Shown in pieces: positions 35,800 to 45,658 of a stretch of DNA of 64,000 bases. Source of the DNA: Photorhabdus namnaonensis (GTDB lineage: Bacteria; Pseudomonadota; Gammaproteobacteria; Enterobacterales; Enterobacteriaceae); assembly GCF_001684335.1 (NCBI RefSeq), contig NZ_LOIC01000088.1, positions 290,854-354,853 of the forward strand, given 5' to 3'. The position numbers and the translations under genes are program-made. The notes beneath the pieces are model-generated. The model was given only the letters and a program-made list of their open reading frames with translations, was not told where the DNA came from and ran no database searches. The stretch's first letter is position 1, and every line of letters starts with the position of its first letter.

Positions 35800-36912
35800 T
35801 TAAAGACCGAATTTTTCTTTAAGTTTATCAAGCTGCTGTTGTTGAAATAACTCAAACTCAGCTCTTGGCTGCTGCAAGCGTATAGAATCTAACATTGGAT
35901 CTTTGACTTCCGTACGAACGCCGCTCATCTGTTCAAGTACAGCCAATCCACAGAATGGGACATAAGACTCCGCATACCCGCCTTCATGAACAACGACTAG
36001 TTTTCCGTCGCATAAATTATCTGCTGCTTGTTGCACTAGCTGGGTCATCTCCCGAAAACTTTCACTATGGAGCTGCATCCTTGCCAAAGGGTCCACCGCA
36101 TTTGCATCATAGCCGCAGGCAACAATAATTAGTTCCGGTTTAAAGCGTTCAAGCGCAGGAAGTACTATCTGTGTCATTGCATAGATATAGCTATTATGTC
36201 CGGCTCCAGCAAGTAGTGGGATATTCAGGTTATAACCTGTCCCCTCACCTTCCCCAATATCATCTTCACCGCTGTATCCGTTAGGGAAACAACCATCCTG
36301 ATGTAGCGAGATGGTCAAAACATCAGAATGATCCCAATAAATATGCTGAGTACCATTACCGTGATGAACATCCCAATCAATGACCGCAACTCGTTTTAAA
36401 TCAAAGCACGCTTTGGCCTGTTCAATAGCCAATGGGATATTTGCTAGAAAACAAAATCCCATTGGCTTATCAGGCAAACAGTGATGACCTGGTGGTCGAG
36501 AAAGGCTGTAAGCATTATCAAGCTCACCGCTAAGCACGGCTTTCACCGCAGCACAAGCCAGGCCGGCTGAGAGTTTAGCAATTTCATAACTTCCCGGTCC
36601 CAGAGGGGCTTCTGTACCAAGCATTCCTCCACCATTATCACTGACTTGCTTAAATCGCTTCAAATACTCTTCTGGATGGATTTTACGTAGTGTTTGCTCA
36701 TCAACAGGCGATGCCGAAGAAAGATGCAAAGAGTGGCTCAAGCCTGATACATCCATCAAATTTTTCAACCGCCTTTTTGTTTCCGGCGATTCAGCATGTG
36801 TAGTTCCAGAAGAAGGCTGAACCCAACCACCGACAGGTAGAGTCATTACATGCATGCCCGTACTATGCCAAAAACAATATTCATCGAAGAAAAAACCCGT
36901 TTTTCGTTTCAT
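35800..36912 (-). CDS. Class II histone-deacetylase-family amidohydrolase
   Basis: A 370-residue arginase/deacetylase-fold enzyme of the bacterial class II HDAC group (HDAH/acetylpolyamine amidohydrolase-like). The active site is intact: RPPGHHC with the tandem His, IDWDVHHGNGTQ with zinc ligands Asp and His, and CGYDANAVDP with the third zinc-ligand Asp. HEGGY is the final loop. It would deacetylate acetylated amines, possibly acetylpolyamines or acetyl-lysine; the actual substrate is not evident. It is monocistronic with a bidirectional terminator shared with the oppA-like gene. Start MKRKTGFFF fits the family, which begins with a short beta strand before D-E-x-C/xxW-H. Confidence 0.9.
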   Translation of the reverse strand: MKRKTGFFFDEYCFWHSTGMHVMTLPVGGWVQPSSGTTHAESPETKRRLKNLMDVSGLSHSLHLSSASPVDEQTLRKIHPEEYLKRFKQVSDNGGGMLGTEAPLGPGSYEIAKLSAGLACAAVKAVLSGELDNAYSLSRPPGHHCLPDKPMGFCFLANIPLAIEQAKACFDLKRVAVIDWDVHHGNGTQHIYWDHSDVLTISLHQDGCFPNGYSGEDDIGEGEGTGYNLNIPLLAGAGHNSYIYAMTQIVLPALERFKPELIIVACGYDANAVDPLARMQLHSESFREMTQLVQQAADNLCDGKLVVVHEGGYAESYVPFCGLAVLEQMSGVRTEVKDPMLDSIRLQQPRAEFELFQQQQLDKLKEKFGL

Positions 36913-37306
36913 TATCTTTTCCTTCTACATTTAATTAATTCACAAATCGTTTTCATTACCCGATATCGATAATTTCTTTATTTGAATTATCTGCATAAGA
37001 ATAGACTGACAAAGATATATCACCATAACTATGAATAAGTGTTTTTGAGATAGCTGATGTTATCTAAAACGCATTAATTGACTATTTTTTGAACCATGTG
37101 AAATAAATTAGGAAAATTATATTGTTTTATATTACAAAAAATAATAACAGGCATGTTTTGAACAAAATTTCAATAACTTAATATAATTAGATTATTAATC
37201 AATTTATGAAATGGATAATCATATTATATTTATCTAGAATTGATAGTTAAGTCCTGGGGCTTTATTTGTCATAGATAAATCATCCTGTAAAATGGAGGAC
37301 ACTATT
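36913..37306. other. Divergent promoter region (deacetylase / LPMO)
   Basis: This is about 390 AT-rich bases between divergent starts, with promoters for both by position. I see no distinct operator, repeat or coding remnant. Confidence 0.4.
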
Positions 37307-37906
37307 ATGTATAAACATAAAGTGAAAGCGATGACTTTAGCCACGACGATAATTACTGCTTTATTTAATGGCGCATGGGCTCATGGTTATATTGACAGCC
37401 CAGGAAGTCGTGTATTCCTTTGTTCCGCACAGGGAAATGAACAAAATACGGATTGTGGGTTGGTTAAGTATGAGCCTCAATCTCTTGAAGCGAAGAAAGG
37501 CTTTCCACAAGCGGGTCCAGAAGATGGCCATATTGCTAGCGCTGGCATTGGTCATTTTGGCGAATTGGATATTCAAACTGAAGATCGTTGGAAAAAAATC
37601 CCTATTACTGCCGGTGATATTGCGTTCCAGTGGGAAATTGTGATCCAACACAAAACCTCAAGTTGGGAATATTTTATTACCAAACCTGATTGGGATCCCA
37701 ATAAACCTTTAACCAGAGAGCAATTTAATAGCACACCTTTCTGTTTTGAGGATTATCAGGAAAAAATGCCGGGCAGCAGAGTTATTAATAAATGTACCTT
37801 ACCAGAAGGTTATAAAGGTTATCACGTTATACTGGGTGTTTGGACAATTTCAGATACCCTCAATGCATTTTACCAAGTGATTGATACAACAATTAGCCCT
37901 GCTTGA
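37307..37906 (+). CDS. AA10 lytic polysaccharide monooxygenase / chitin-binding protein (CBP21-like)
   Basis: A 199-residue secreted copper LPMO of family AA10, highly similar in layout to Serratia CBP21. The signal peptide ends AWA at residue 25, leaving the mature N-terminal His of the copper histidine brace (HGYI). The second brace histidine is mature residue 90 in IQHKTSSWEYF. Four cysteines (FLCS, TDCG, PFCF, NKCT) match the two disulfides. The surface motif YEPQS and the GFPQAGPEDGHIASA block agree with chitin-active members. I start at 37307 because GGAGG lies 8 bases before that ATG. It oxidatively cleaves or binds chitin, useful against insect cuticle and peritrophic matrix, or against fungi. 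Confidence 0.95.
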   Translation: MYKHKVKAMTLATTIITALFNGAWAHGYIDSPGSRVFLCSAQGNEQNTDCGLVKYEPQSLEAKKGFPQAGPEDGHIASAGIGHFGELDIQTEDRWKKIPITAGDIAFQWEIVIQHKTSSWEYFITKPDWDPNKPLTREQFNSTPFCFEDYQEKMPGSRVINKCTLPEGYKGYHVILGVWTISDTLNAFYQVIDTTISPA

Positions 37907-37939
37907 TATTTGGTACATCTTATAAAATAACTATTATCG

Positions 37940-37960
37940 GGAACAGCATCATGCTGTTCC
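37940..37960 (+). terminator. Terminator of the LPMO gene
   Basis: An 8-bp stem GGAACAGC / GCTGTTCC with a 5-base loop (ATCAT) begins 34 bases after the stop, followed by TGTTTA. Confidence 0.7.
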
Positions 37961-38005
37961 TGTTTAAATAGTGCTTATAACCGTTTACAGAAGAAAATGG
38001 CCTAA

Positions 38006-38146
38006 CTAGCCATAAAATGTTTTGAGTTTTTCAGCTAGTTGTGTGGGTGTAAACTCCCCTGTGGCCGTTTTCACCGTTAAGTCCGCGACAAGTAACGCTA
38101 ACGCAGCGAGCTCAATGTCGTTTATAACAGGCTGGCCATCTCTTTT
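38006..38146 (-). pseudogene. C-terminal remnant of an unidentified gene
   Basis: On the minus strand a 46-codon frame, entered from an in-frame stop at 38147-38149 with no start, reads like real protein (INDIELAALALLVADLTV, then TGEFTPTQLAEKLKTFYG) and ends in TAG. Codon pattern and amphipathic helices suggest the stump of a former gene. I cannot name the family. Confidence 0.45.
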
Positions 38147-38243
38147 TTAATCATTTATTTGTGAAATTTGTGAATGATGTATTACTGCTTTGCGAGTGTA
38201 ATGTTGGGTTTGGAGTTTGATTTTTGCACCTTTTTTGTTTTAT

Positions 38244-38267
38244 AATAAATGTATGTTGTAACTAATT
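38244..38267 (+). promoter_or_regulatory. Ter site (Tus-binding replication fork arrest site)
   Basis: The core GTATGTTGTAACTA (38251-38264) matches E. coli TerB exactly over these 14 bases, preceded by AATAAAT. As in E. coli, the site lies in the promoter/leader of tus, just 12 bases before its start codon, so Tus should autoregulate by binding here. The G of GTATG corresponds to the conserved GC(6) base pair, which marks the non-permissive face. By that rule, forks moving rightward (increasing coordinate) should be stopped. Confidence 0.92.
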
Positions 38268-38278
38268 TTGTTATTGAA

Positions 38279-39205
38279 ATGAATAAATACTTATCAATTG
38301 AAGATTTGAATCGTTGTTTCCAACAACAAGAGAGTAAGTTGAAACAACTGTACGAACAACTAGATAACTATTCCCTTCTAGCCGCCCACGTGTTCGTTTT
38401 GCCAGAAGTAGAGAAAGGAAGTGAACATGAGCCAGTAACGGAAATCATTGTTAATGAAATGACCGGTAATGACGCACGAAATCTAGGGTTAAGTCATTAC
38501 CAGAAGCTATTTATCTATCACAACAATCAAAATATCAGTAGTAAAGCCGCGGTTCGTCTTCCCGGAGTATTATGTTTTTCTGTGAACCAACAACAATATC
38601 GATCTGCTTTACTTTTGATTGAAGAAATTAATAAGTTGAAAGCAGAACTTGAACATATTGTAACTGTGCAATCAGGGGTGGATAAAGAGCAACGGTTTGA
38701 ATTTGTTCACAGTCAGCTACATGGTTTAATAACTTTAAACGCTTACAGAGCCATCACTCCCCTTCTCAATCCCGATTCAGTTCGCTTTGGTTGGGCAAAT
38801 AAAAATATCATCAATAAAGTCACAAAAGATCAAATTCTGCAACGTTTGGAAAAAAGCTATAACTCAGGACGTGCCGTTTCCCCTTATTCTCGTGAACAAT
38901 GGGCAGCATTAGTCGCCAAAGAAATTATCGATATAAAAAAATTATCCGATGATGTGGTGTTAAAAATCAAACGTCCAGTGAAAGTACAACCTATTGCACG
39001 AGTCTGGTATGCGGAACAACAAAAACAGGTGCAATATGCTTGTCCACTACCAATAATTGCATTTTATGTTAACTATGGTGATAACCAACCAAAGATAGGC
39101 AGGCTTGCTAACTACGATGCCAATGGCATAGTGTATCGCCATAAACCCAAAGCCAAACCACTGGAGTTGATTATTCCAAGACTACATTTATATCGTGAGA
39201 TTTAG
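38279..39205 (+). CDS. tus: DNA replication terminus site-binding protein Tus
   Basis: A 308-residue Tus protein, nearly the same length as E. coli Tus (309). Diagnostic blocks are SSKAAVRLPGVLC, HIVTVQSGV, HGLITLNAYR, VRFGWANK, LKIKRPVKVQPIARVWY, and PLELIIPRLHLY. These cover the DNA-binding and fork-blocking regions. Tus bound to Ter arrests DnaB helicase in one orientation, confining replication termination. I place the start at 38279 (MNKYLSIED), which aligns with E. coli MARYDLVD. The longer frame beginning at 38249 starts inside the Ter site and is unlikely. It has Ter immediately upstream, giving autorepression. It is a strong marker that this window lies in the chromosome terminus. 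Confidence 0.97.
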   Translation: MNKYLSIEDLNRCFQQQESKLKQLYEQLDNYSLLAAHVFVLPEVEKGSEHEPVTEIIVNEMTGNDARNLGLSHYQKLFIYHNNQNISSKAAVRLPGVLCFSVNQQQYRSALLLIEEINKLKAELEHIVTVQSGVDKEQRFEFVHSQLHGLITLNAYRAITPLLNPDSVRFGWANKNIINKVTKDQILQRLEKSYNSGRAVSPYSREQWAALVAKEIIDIKKLSDDVVLKIKRPVKVQPIARVWYAEQQKQVQYACPLPIIAFYVNYGDNQPKIGRLANYDANGIVYRHKPKAKPLELIIPRLHLYREI

Positions 39206-39329
39206 TGTGTGTTGCTAATTTGACCAAAGAGGTGCTTATGCAAGTTTTTACACCAATATTGTTTATACATACAGTATATTGCAGCTATTCAGGAACAGGC
39301 TATGCCGGCAACATATTCACGTTATTGAT

Positions 39330-39662
39330 TCAACTAAGAATTACGGTCAGTCGGGCCAGAACGTCATCCATGATTTTTGCAGGCACACGCTCAAGCCGCT
39401 TTCCGCCCCGTGCGCCCATGTCAATTGTGCGCGGCTGATCGCAGCGCACAACGCCGGTTGTACGTGTACCGGCACCGTCCAGCGATACTGCAAAGCCAGC
39501 GGTACGGGCAAAATTACCACCGCTGGTAACGGGTACTACTACAGGCAGGCGGGTCACGCGGTTAAAGGCCGCTGGCGTGACAATCAGCACCGGCCGCGTT
39601 CCCTGCTGCTCATGGCCTGCGGTAGGGTCGAGTGAGACAAGCCAGATTTCCCCTCTCTCCAT
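39330..39662 (-). CDS. PemK/MazF-family endoribonuclease toxin (ChpB-like)
   Basis: A 110-residue toxin of the MazF/PemK/ChpB family. The N-terminus MERGEIWLVSLDPTAGHEQQGTRPVLIVTP contains the RG-E-I/V-W and RP-x-L/V-V motifs, with VRCDQPRTID in the second half as in ChpB. The family cleaves mRNA at short sequence motifs. The start at 39662 lies directly after the antitoxin stop (one base between). The longer open frame upstream overlaps the antitoxin and is not used. The pair is markedly GC-richer than tus and fumC, suggesting recent acquisition. It appears intact. Confidence 0.92.
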   Translation of the reverse strand: MERGEIWLVSLDPTAGHEQQGTRPVLIVTPAAFNRVTRLPVVVPVTSGGNFARTAGFAVSLDGAGTRTTGVVRCDQPRTIDMGARGGKRLERVPAKIMDDVLARLTVILS

Positions 39663-39663
39663 A

Positions 39664-39921
39664 TCAGATTGCCTCCCGGCCTGCAGCTGGCGCGTCCAGC
39701 CATTCACGATCTTCTGCACTGATTTCGGCATCCGGATCGCACTGTGCCAGCAGTTCAGCAAGCGAATATTGTGGGCGCTTGTGCGGCTCCACTATCAGCC
39801 GGCCATTATCAATGACCATGCCGACTTCATTATCTGCTCCCAGAGACAGTGCGTTCAGCAGCGCCGGCGGAACGGTCAGCATAACGGAGCCACCGACTCT
39901 CTTCAGACGAGTGGTATGCAT
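39664..39921 (-). CDS. ChpS/PemI/MazE-family antitoxin
   Basis: An 85-residue AbrB-fold antitoxin. The N-terminal swapped-hairpin DNA-binding part reads MHTTRLKRVGGSVMLTVPPALLNALSLGADNEVGMVIDNGRLIVEP. The acidic C-terminus (CDPDAEISAEDREWLDAPA) would neutralise the toxin encoded next. It is the first gene of the two-gene unit and probably represses it. AGGTG precedes the ATG. Function follows from the adjacent PemK/ChpB-type toxin. Confidence 0.92.
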   Translation of the reverse strand: MHTTRLKRVGGSVMLTVPPALLNALSLGADNEVGMVIDNGRLIVEPHKRPQYSLAELLAQCDPDAEISAEDREWLDAPAAGREAI

Positions 39922-40090
39922 ATTTCACCTCCATAAAAGTTATATATAAATATAACATCCAACAGGGAAATAAACCAAGCGGCAACACTAAAAAGTTAAA
40001 TAAATATATAACTTTTTATCCCAGAAGCGTAGCAGGCCCACTGCCAGTAGCGGTGGAAACCATAAACCTAATCCCACGTATTCCCGTTTA

Positions 40091-40119
40091 AATAAAAAAC
40101 CGGAGCACTCGTCTCCGGT
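40091..40119 (-). terminator. fumC terminator
   Basis: Read on the minus strand: stem ACCGGAG / CTCCGGT (7 bp) with a 7-base loop, followed by TTTTTTATTT. A textbook rho-independent terminator 26 bases after the fumC stop. Confidence 0.92.
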
Positions 40120-40144
40120 CAGTATTTCATAGCTCAAACAACAA

Positions 40145-41539
40145 TTACTTCAAGCTGCCAACCATATCTTCTGGACGAACCCATTCATCAAACTCAGTTT
40201 CTGTCAGATAACCCAGTTTCATCGCCGACTGTTTCAATGTCAGCCCTTCTTTATGAGCTTTCTTGGCAATTTCGGCGGCTTTGTCATAACCGATATGCGT
40301 ATTCAATGCCGTTACCAGCATCAGAGATTCATTCAGCAATTGAGTAATGCGATCGCGATTAGGTTCGAGACCGATTGCGCAATGTTCATTGAAGCTACGC
40401 ATACCATCAGCCAACAAACGAACGGATTGCAAGAAGTTATTAATCACCATTGGACGGAACACATTTAGCTCAAAATTACCAGACGCCCCACCAATATTGA
40501 TAGCAACATCATTACCCATCACCTGAGCACAAAGCATAGTCACCGCTTCACACTGAGTTGGGTTAACTTTACCTGGCATGATTGAGCTACCCGGTTCATT
40601 TTCAGGAATTGAAATTTCGCCGATACCACAGCGAGGACCGGAAGCCAACCAACGAACATCGTTTGCAATCTTCATCATGGATGCAGCCAGACCTTTTAAT
40701 GCGCCATGAGAATGAACCAGAGCGTCACAAGTCGCCAGCGCTTCAAATTTATTTGGCGCAGTCACAAACGGATGATTGGTCAGTTCAGCCAATTTCTTAG
40801 CAACACGAACAGCATATTCAGGATGAGTATTTAAACCGGTGCCAACCGCGGTTCCCCCTAGCGCCAGTTCACAAACATGAGGAACGCTGTCTTCAATGTG
40901 TTTCAGGTTATGCGTTAACATCGCTACCCAACCAGAAATTTCCTGGCCAAGGGTCAATGGCGTCGCATCTTGCAAGTGTGTACGACCAATTTTAACGATA
41001 TCCTTATAAGCTTCAGCTTTATCAGCCAATGTTTTTTGTAATATTTTCAGCTCAGGGATAAGGTGTTCACGCAACGCGATAACAGCGGCAACATGCATTG
41101 CTGTTGGGAAAACGTCGTTAGAACTCTGACTTTTATTTACATCATCATTAGGATGGATAAGGCGTTCATTCCCTCTCGCCCCGCCAATGATCTCACTACC
41201 ACGGTTCGCCAACACTTCGTTCATGTTCATGTTACTTTGTGTTCCAGAACCGGTCTGCCAGATAGCAAGCGGAAATTCTGTCGGATGTTTACCTTCCAGC
41301 ACCTCTTTCGCGGCAGCAATAATTGCTTCTCCACGCTCTTGCGGCAGAAGGCCCAAATCCATATTGACACTGGCCGCAGCCTGTTTGGTCAATGCCAGAG
41401 CATAAATTAACGCAACCGGCATTTTCTCCTGCGAAATGCGGAAATGCTCAAGCGAGCGTTGAGTTTGCGCTCCCCACAATTGGTCAGCAGGTACTTCGAT
41501 AGGCCCCATTGAGTCTTTTTCAATGCGAGTGGCTGCCAT
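40145..41539 (-). CDS. fumC: Class II fumarate hydratase
   Basis: A 464-residue iron-independent fumarase, close to E. coli FumC (467). It carries the superfamily signature [47 protein letters not shown], and [16 protein letters not shown] with the catalytic His. It interconverts fumarate and malate in the TCA cycle as a tetramer in the cytoplasm. AAGGAGAG lies 8 bases upstream of the ATG. It is divergent from manA, as fumC and manA are neighbours in E. coli, and ends in a strong terminator. In E. coli fumC is SoxRS- and superoxide-induced. I did not identify a soxbox here. Confidence 0.97.
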   Translation of the reverse strand: MAATRIEKDSMGPIEVPADQLWGAQTQRSLEHFRISQEKMPVALIYALALTKQAAASVNMDLGLLPQERGEAIIAAAKEVLEGKHPTEFPLAIWQTGSGTQSNMNMNEVLANRGSEIIGGARGNERLIHPNDDVNKSQSSNDVFPTAMHVAAVIALREHLIPELKILQKTLADKAEAYKDIVKIGRTHLQDATPLTLGQEISGWVAMLTHNLKHIEDSVPHVCELALGGTAVGTGLNTHPEYAVRVAKKLAELTNHPFVTAPNKFEALATCDALVHSHGALKGLAASMMKIANDVRWLASGPRCGIGEISIPENEPGSSIMPGKVNPTQCEAVTMLCAQVMGNDVAINIGGASGNFELNVFRPMVINNFLQSVRLLADGMRSFNEHCAIGLEPNRDRITQLLNESLMLVTALNTHIGYDKAAEIAKKAHKEGLTLKQSAMKLGYLTETEFDEWVRPEDMVGSLK

Positions 41540-41709
41540 TACTATCTCTCCTTAACACACAGAATAATCGAATCAGTCTTTGCAGATAAACTGATTAACA
41601 TTCTGTTATCATGCCACATATTAGTTCCTGATTATGCCAACCAAGTCGTATTTATCGTATTGTGGTAGAAAGGAAATAGATTGATTTTTTTAAAAAGAGA
41701 GTAACGGCC

Positions 41710-42882
41710 ATGTTGAAGATGATAAATCAGATCCAGCACTATTCATGGGGAAGTAAAACCGCCCTGACCGATATTTATGGTGTTGAAAATCCAGATAATC
41801 TGCCAATGGCTGAATTATGGATGGGCGCCCATCCTAAAAGCAGTTCATTTGTAACCAATCCTAAAACGGGAAAACCCATTGCTTTAAATGAATTAATAGC
41901 CAGTGATCCGAAGAAATATCTGGGGAAAAAAGTTTCAGATAGATTTCACCGTTTACCTTTCCTATTTAAGGTATTGTGCGCGGCTCAACCTCTCTCAATT
42001 CAGGTTCATCCTGATAAAAAATCCGCAGAAGAGGGTTTTGCCAAAGAGAATATCGCCGGTATTCCATTGAATTCACCCGAAAGAAATTACAAAGATGATA
42101 ACCATAAACCCGAATTGGTTTATGCCCTTACCCCTTTCCGGGCAATGAATGGATTCCGTCCATTAAACGAAATCGCGCAATTACTGGAATTCGTTACTGC
42201 GGCCCATCCCAAGATTCCGTTCTTTATTCAAACACCAAATGAACATAATCTTGCCTGCTTATTTTCCCAATTGCTTAATATGAGCGGTAAACAAAAGCAG
42301 TTAGCTCTTGGCGTATTAAAATCGGCGTTAAACAGTCGACTCGGTGAACCTTGGGATTCTATCAAGAAAATGACGGCGTTTTATCCCGATGACAATGGAC
42401 TGTTTATTCCACTTTTACTTAATGTCATCGAGCTTGAACCCGGTCAAGCCATGTTTTTATGTGCTCGCACGCCTCACGCTTATCTGGAGGGGGTTGCGCT
42501 TGAAGTTATGGCAAATTCAGATAACGTCCTACGAGCGGGTTTGACCAATAAATATATCGATATTCCTGAGTTAATGGCAAACCTTGATTTTGTGTCAAAA
42601 CCAACAAACACCTTATTTACGCTACCGAAACAGGAAAAAACAGCGAAAAATTTCCCTATTCCAGTAGATGATTTTGCATTTTCTATTTATTCTCTATCAG
42701 AGCAGCCAATTACGCTTGATAACAATTCAGCATCGATTGTTTTTTGTGTTGAAGGTCAAACAGTTATACAATCTGGAGAACACCAATTAAGAATTTTCCC
42801 AGGTGAGTCAGTATTTATATCTGCTGCCGAAAAGGCTGTGATTATTCACGGTGATGGTTTTACCGCCCAGGTTTTTAATTAA
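41710..42882 (+). CDS. manA: Mannose-6-phosphate isomerase
   Basis: A 390-residue type I phosphomannose isomerase, similar in length to E. coli ManA (391). The zinc-site motifs are LSIQVHPDK and DNHKPELVYAL. The family block LFKVLCAAQPLSIQ and PHAYLEG with the third zinc region are intact. It interconverts mannose-6-phosphate and fructose-6-phosphate, linking glycolysis to GDP-mannose synthesis for surface glycans. It starts 170 bases from fumC in the divergent direction and ends in a terminator before ydgA. Gene order matches E. coli. Confidence 0.96.
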   Translation: MLKMINQIQHYSWGSKTALTDIYGVENPDNLPMAELWMGAHPKSSSFVTNPKTGKPIALNELIASDPKKYLGKKVSDRFHRLPFLFKVLCAAQPLSIQVHPDKKSAEEGFAKENIAGIPLNSPERNYKDDNHKPELVYALTPFRAMNGFRPLNEIAQLLEFVTAAHPKIPFFIQTPNEHNLACLFSQLLNMSGKQKQLALGVLKSALNSRLGEPWDSIKKMTAFYPDDNGLFIPLLLNVIELEPGQAMFLCARTPHAYLEGVALEVMANSDNVLRAGLTNKYIDIPELMANLDFVSKPTNTLFTLPKQEKTAKNFPIPVDDFAFSIYSLSEQPITLDNNSASIVFCVEGQTVIQSGEHQLRIFPGESVFISAAEKAVIIHGDGFTAQVFN

Positions 42883-42914
42883 TAATGCCAATCTGGGCCT
42901 GAAACTTATTCACA

Positions 42915-42963
42915 GGCCGTTAAGCGCTGCTTAAATTCCAAGTGATGCTAACGGCCGTTTTTA
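42915..42963 (+). terminator. manA terminator
   Basis: Outer stem GGCCGTTA / TAACGGCC (8 bp) encloses a 26-base region with further partial pairing (AGC...GCT) and is followed by GTTTTTA. Confidence 0.75.
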
Positions 42964-43023
42964 TACTAAAAGAGCACATATTACTTACTTGCAAAGTATG
43001 TGCTAAAAGGATGGATTTCCATT

Positions 43024-44577
43024 ATGAAAAAATCGTTAGTGGCCGTAGGCATTATTGTTGCCTTAGGAGCAGCCTGGACTGGAGCCTCATGGTATACAGG
43101 TAAACAGATCGAACAGCGTATAGATCAATCGATTTCCCGCGCTAATGCTGAAATGAAAAAAGCTTTCCCTGAAACAGGTCTGATGTTACAGAGTAAAGAT
43201 TTCCACCGTGGCGTGTTCAGTTCTGACGTTCGTCTCGTTTTAAAAGCTAAAGATGGCGTTGAAAACGCAGAAATTAAACCAGGTGAAGAGATTTCAATTA
43301 AGTCTGTGATTGATCACGGCCCTTTCCCACTCGCACAAGTGAAAAAACTAACCTTAATTCCTAGTATGGCTTCTGTTCATTCCGAACTGGAGAATAATGA
43401 AGCTTTAAAACCGCTGTTTGAAATCACTAAAGGAAAATCGCTGCTAACTTCTGATTCACGTGTCAGTTATCGTGGCTTTGTTATTTCTGATGTTGATATC
43501 ATCCCTGTCGAATTTGAAAAAAATGGGGCTAAGTTCAATTTCTCCGGCGCCAAACTGACTTCCGATCTCAGTCGTGATCTGAAAGAGATATCACTGGCAA
43601 TCAAGAGTGACCAGTTAGCCATCAATAAAAATGACGAAAATTTCCTTGTCAAAGGTATTGATTTAAACCTGTCCAATAAAAAAGGCAAATTTGATATCTA
43701 TGTTGGCGATCAAAGCATTAAAATTCAGGAAATCAGTCTAAAAGGCATCGGCAATGAAGATATGATGCTTTCCGGTGTTAAAATAGATTCAAATATTGGT
43801 GAAGATGAAACTAATCTGAAAGGGAAAATCACTTACAGTTTAGATGGCCTCAAACTGAAAAATATTGATTTTGGTTCTGGTAAGTTTGTCATTACCGCGG
43901 ATCGTCTGGATGGTGAAGCCGTTCGTCAGTTTACTCAAGCTTACAATGATGCAGCCGCTAAATCACTCTCTTCTGGTGATCTCTCTTCCGATGCGGCAGA
44001 TACCGCTATTATTGACGCGGTATTGTCTAACCTGCCTATTTTACTGAAAAACAATCCACAATTTGGTATCGAACCATTAACCTGGAAAAATTCCAAAGGT
44101 GAAAGCACCATTAATTACCAAGTGAGTTTGAAGAACTTACCGAAAGATAAAAGTAGCTTGTACTCAATGAAAACAGAAGAAGCTATTCGCACTTTAATTC
44201 AGAACATGTCTCTGAATGTCACATTACCAAGACCTATGATGATTGAGTTCTCCACTCAGTCAATGATCATGAATGGCATGGATAAAGCAAAGGCTGAACA
44301 GAATGCTGAACAACAGATAAATCAGTTTGAACAATTAGGCCAACTGTTTAAACTTACCACTGTTGATAAAGATGCTATCAGCATTAAGTTTAACTATGCA
44401 GACGGTAATGTAGAAATGAACGGTAAGAAAATGCCTTTACATCAGTTCCTGTCTGAATACTATTTATCCGACGACTCTTCTGATAATAACGAAGCACCAG
44501 AGCAAACAATGCCAGAAGGCGACACCCACGACAGCGGAAAAGAGAAAACAGAAGGCACTGTGCAACCTGCTCAATAA
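43024..44577 (+). CDS. ydgA: YdgA family protein (DUF945)
   Basis: A 517-residue DUF945 protein similar in length and position to E. coli YdgA (502). It begins [18 protein letters not shown], an uncleaved or cleaved export signal/N-terminal anchor, and the remainder is periplasmic and beta-rich. FHRGVFSS and [11 protein letters not shown] are family-typical. The C-terminus has a low-complexity acidic tail ([19 protein letters not shown]) that looks variable. The start at 43024 is preferred over the ATG 24 bases upstream because AAGGA precedes it and the signal begins there. Function is not established; proposed roles concern the cell envelope. Confidence 0.92.
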   Translation: MKKSLVAVGIIVALGAAWTGASWYTGKQIEQRIDQSISRANAEMKKAFPETGLMLQSKDFHRGVFSSDVRLVLKAKDGVENAEIKPGEEISIKSVIDHGPFPLAQVKKLTLIPSMASVHSELENNEALKPLFEITKGKSLLTSDSRVSYRGFVISDVDIIPVEFEKNGAKFNFSGAKLTSDLSRDLKEISLAIKSDQLAINKNDENFLVKGIDLNLSNKKGKFDIYVGDQSIKIQEISLKGIGNEDMMLSGVKIDSNIGEDETNLKGKITYSLDGLKLKNIDFGSGKFVITADRLDGEAVRQFTQAYNDAAAKSLSSGDLSSDAADTAIIDAVLSNLPILLKNNPQFGIEPLTWKNSKGESTINYQVSLKNLPKDKSSLYSMKTEEAIRTLIQNMSLNVTLPRPMMIEFSTQSMIMNGMDKAKAEQNAEQQINQFEQLGQLFKLTTVDKDAISIKFNYADGNVEMNGKKMPLHQFLSEYYLSDDSSDNNEAPEQTMPEGDTHDSGKEKTEGTVQPAQ

Positions 44578-44592
44578 AACGCGCTATTAAAT

Positions 44593-44617
44593 TGCCAGTC
44601 AACGTATGTGACTGGCA
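44593..44617 (+). terminator. ydgA terminator
   Basis: A perfect 9-bp stem TGCCAGTCA / TGACTGGCA with a 7-base loop is followed by TTTTTAT. It lies 16 bases after the ydgA stop. Confidence 0.92.
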
Positions 44618-44642
44618 TTTTTATATAAAAAAGGACCGGAAT

Positions 44643-45644
44643 GTGATTGACATAAAACTCCCACTGACAGATTTACACCGCCACCTTGATGGAAATATCC
44701 GGCCGGAGACTATTTTAGATCTCGCCACCCAGCATAATATTCAGCTTCCAGCAAACGATCTGGAATCACTGCGCCCTCACGTACAAATTATTAACAATGA
44801 ACCGAGCCTGGTAAGCTTTTTACAAAAACTTGATTGGGGAGTGGCGGTACTGGCTGATTTGGACGCCTGTCGTCGTGTTGCTATTGAAAATGTTGAGGAT
44901 GCCATCAATTCTGGGCTCGATTATGCTGAGTTACGTTTTTCCCCTTATTACATGGCGATGAACCACAAATTGCCGATTGAAGGGGTCGTTGAGGCAATTA
45001 TTGATGGAATCCATTCTGCCCGTCAAAATCACGATATCAACATTCGCCTTATCGGAATTTTAAGCAGAACTTTTGGTGAACAAGCCTGTACTCAGGAATT
45101 AGCCGCCCTGCTAGCCCATCGCCAACATATTACAGCATTGGATCTGGCGGGTGACGAGTTAGGTTTTCCCGGTCATCTGTTTCAATCTCATTTTACCAAA
45201 GCCCGTGATGCTGGCTGGCAAATAACTATCCATGCCGGTGAAGCCGCCGGCGCTGAAAGTATTTGGCAAGCCATTCGTGAATTAGGAGCCACTCGTATTG
45301 GTCATGGAGTAAAAGCCATTACCGATCCCGGATTGATGGATTATTTGGTTGAAAACCGTATTGGTATTGAAGCCTGTTTAACTTCAAACCTTCAAACCAG
45401 CACCGTCAGTTCTTTATTGGATCATCCACTGAAACAATTTCTGGAAAAAGGTATTCTTGCTTCCATTAATACCGATGATCCGGCGGTTGAAGGCATAGAC
45501 ATCCGCCATGAATATGAAGTTGCCGCACCTGCCGCAGGTTTATCTATTGCTCAAATTCGCCAGGCTCAGATAAATGGGCTGGAAACCGCTTTTATCTGTG
45601 ATGCAGAAAAACAGGCATTACGTATGAAAGCAGCAAGTCGTTAA
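44643..45644 (+). CDS. add: Adenosine deaminase
   Basis: A 333-residue adenosine deaminase, identical in length to E. coli Add. The zinc-binding [11 protein letters not shown], catalytic HAGEAAG, GHGVKAI, and [11 protein letters not shown] (zinc-ligand Asp) are all intact. It hydrolyses adenosine and deoxyadenosine to inosine and deoxyinosine in purine salvage. I use the GTG at 44643 (V-I-D-I-K-L-P-L), matching the E. coli start, with AAAGGACC just upstream. The frame remains open further upstream but overlaps the ydgA terminator. An internal 138-base piece of this gene recurs at 47733-47870. Confidence 0.96.
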   Translation: MIDIKLPLTDLHRHLDGNIRPETILDLATQHNIQLPANDLESLRPHVQIINNEPSLVSFLQKLDWGVAVLADLDACRRVAIENVEDAINSGLDYAELRFSPYYMAMNHKLPIEGVVEAIIDGIHSARQNHDINIRLIGILSRTFGEQACTQELAALLAHRQHITALDLAGDELGFPGHLFQSHFTKARDAGWQITIHAGEAAGAESIWQAIRELGATRIGHGVKAITDPGLMDYLVENRIGIEACLTSNLQTSTVSSLLDHPLKQFLEKGILASINTDDPAVEGIDIRHEYEVAAPAAGLSIAQIRQAQINGLETAFICDAEKQALRMKAASR

Positions 45645-45658
45645 ATATAAACAGTTCG

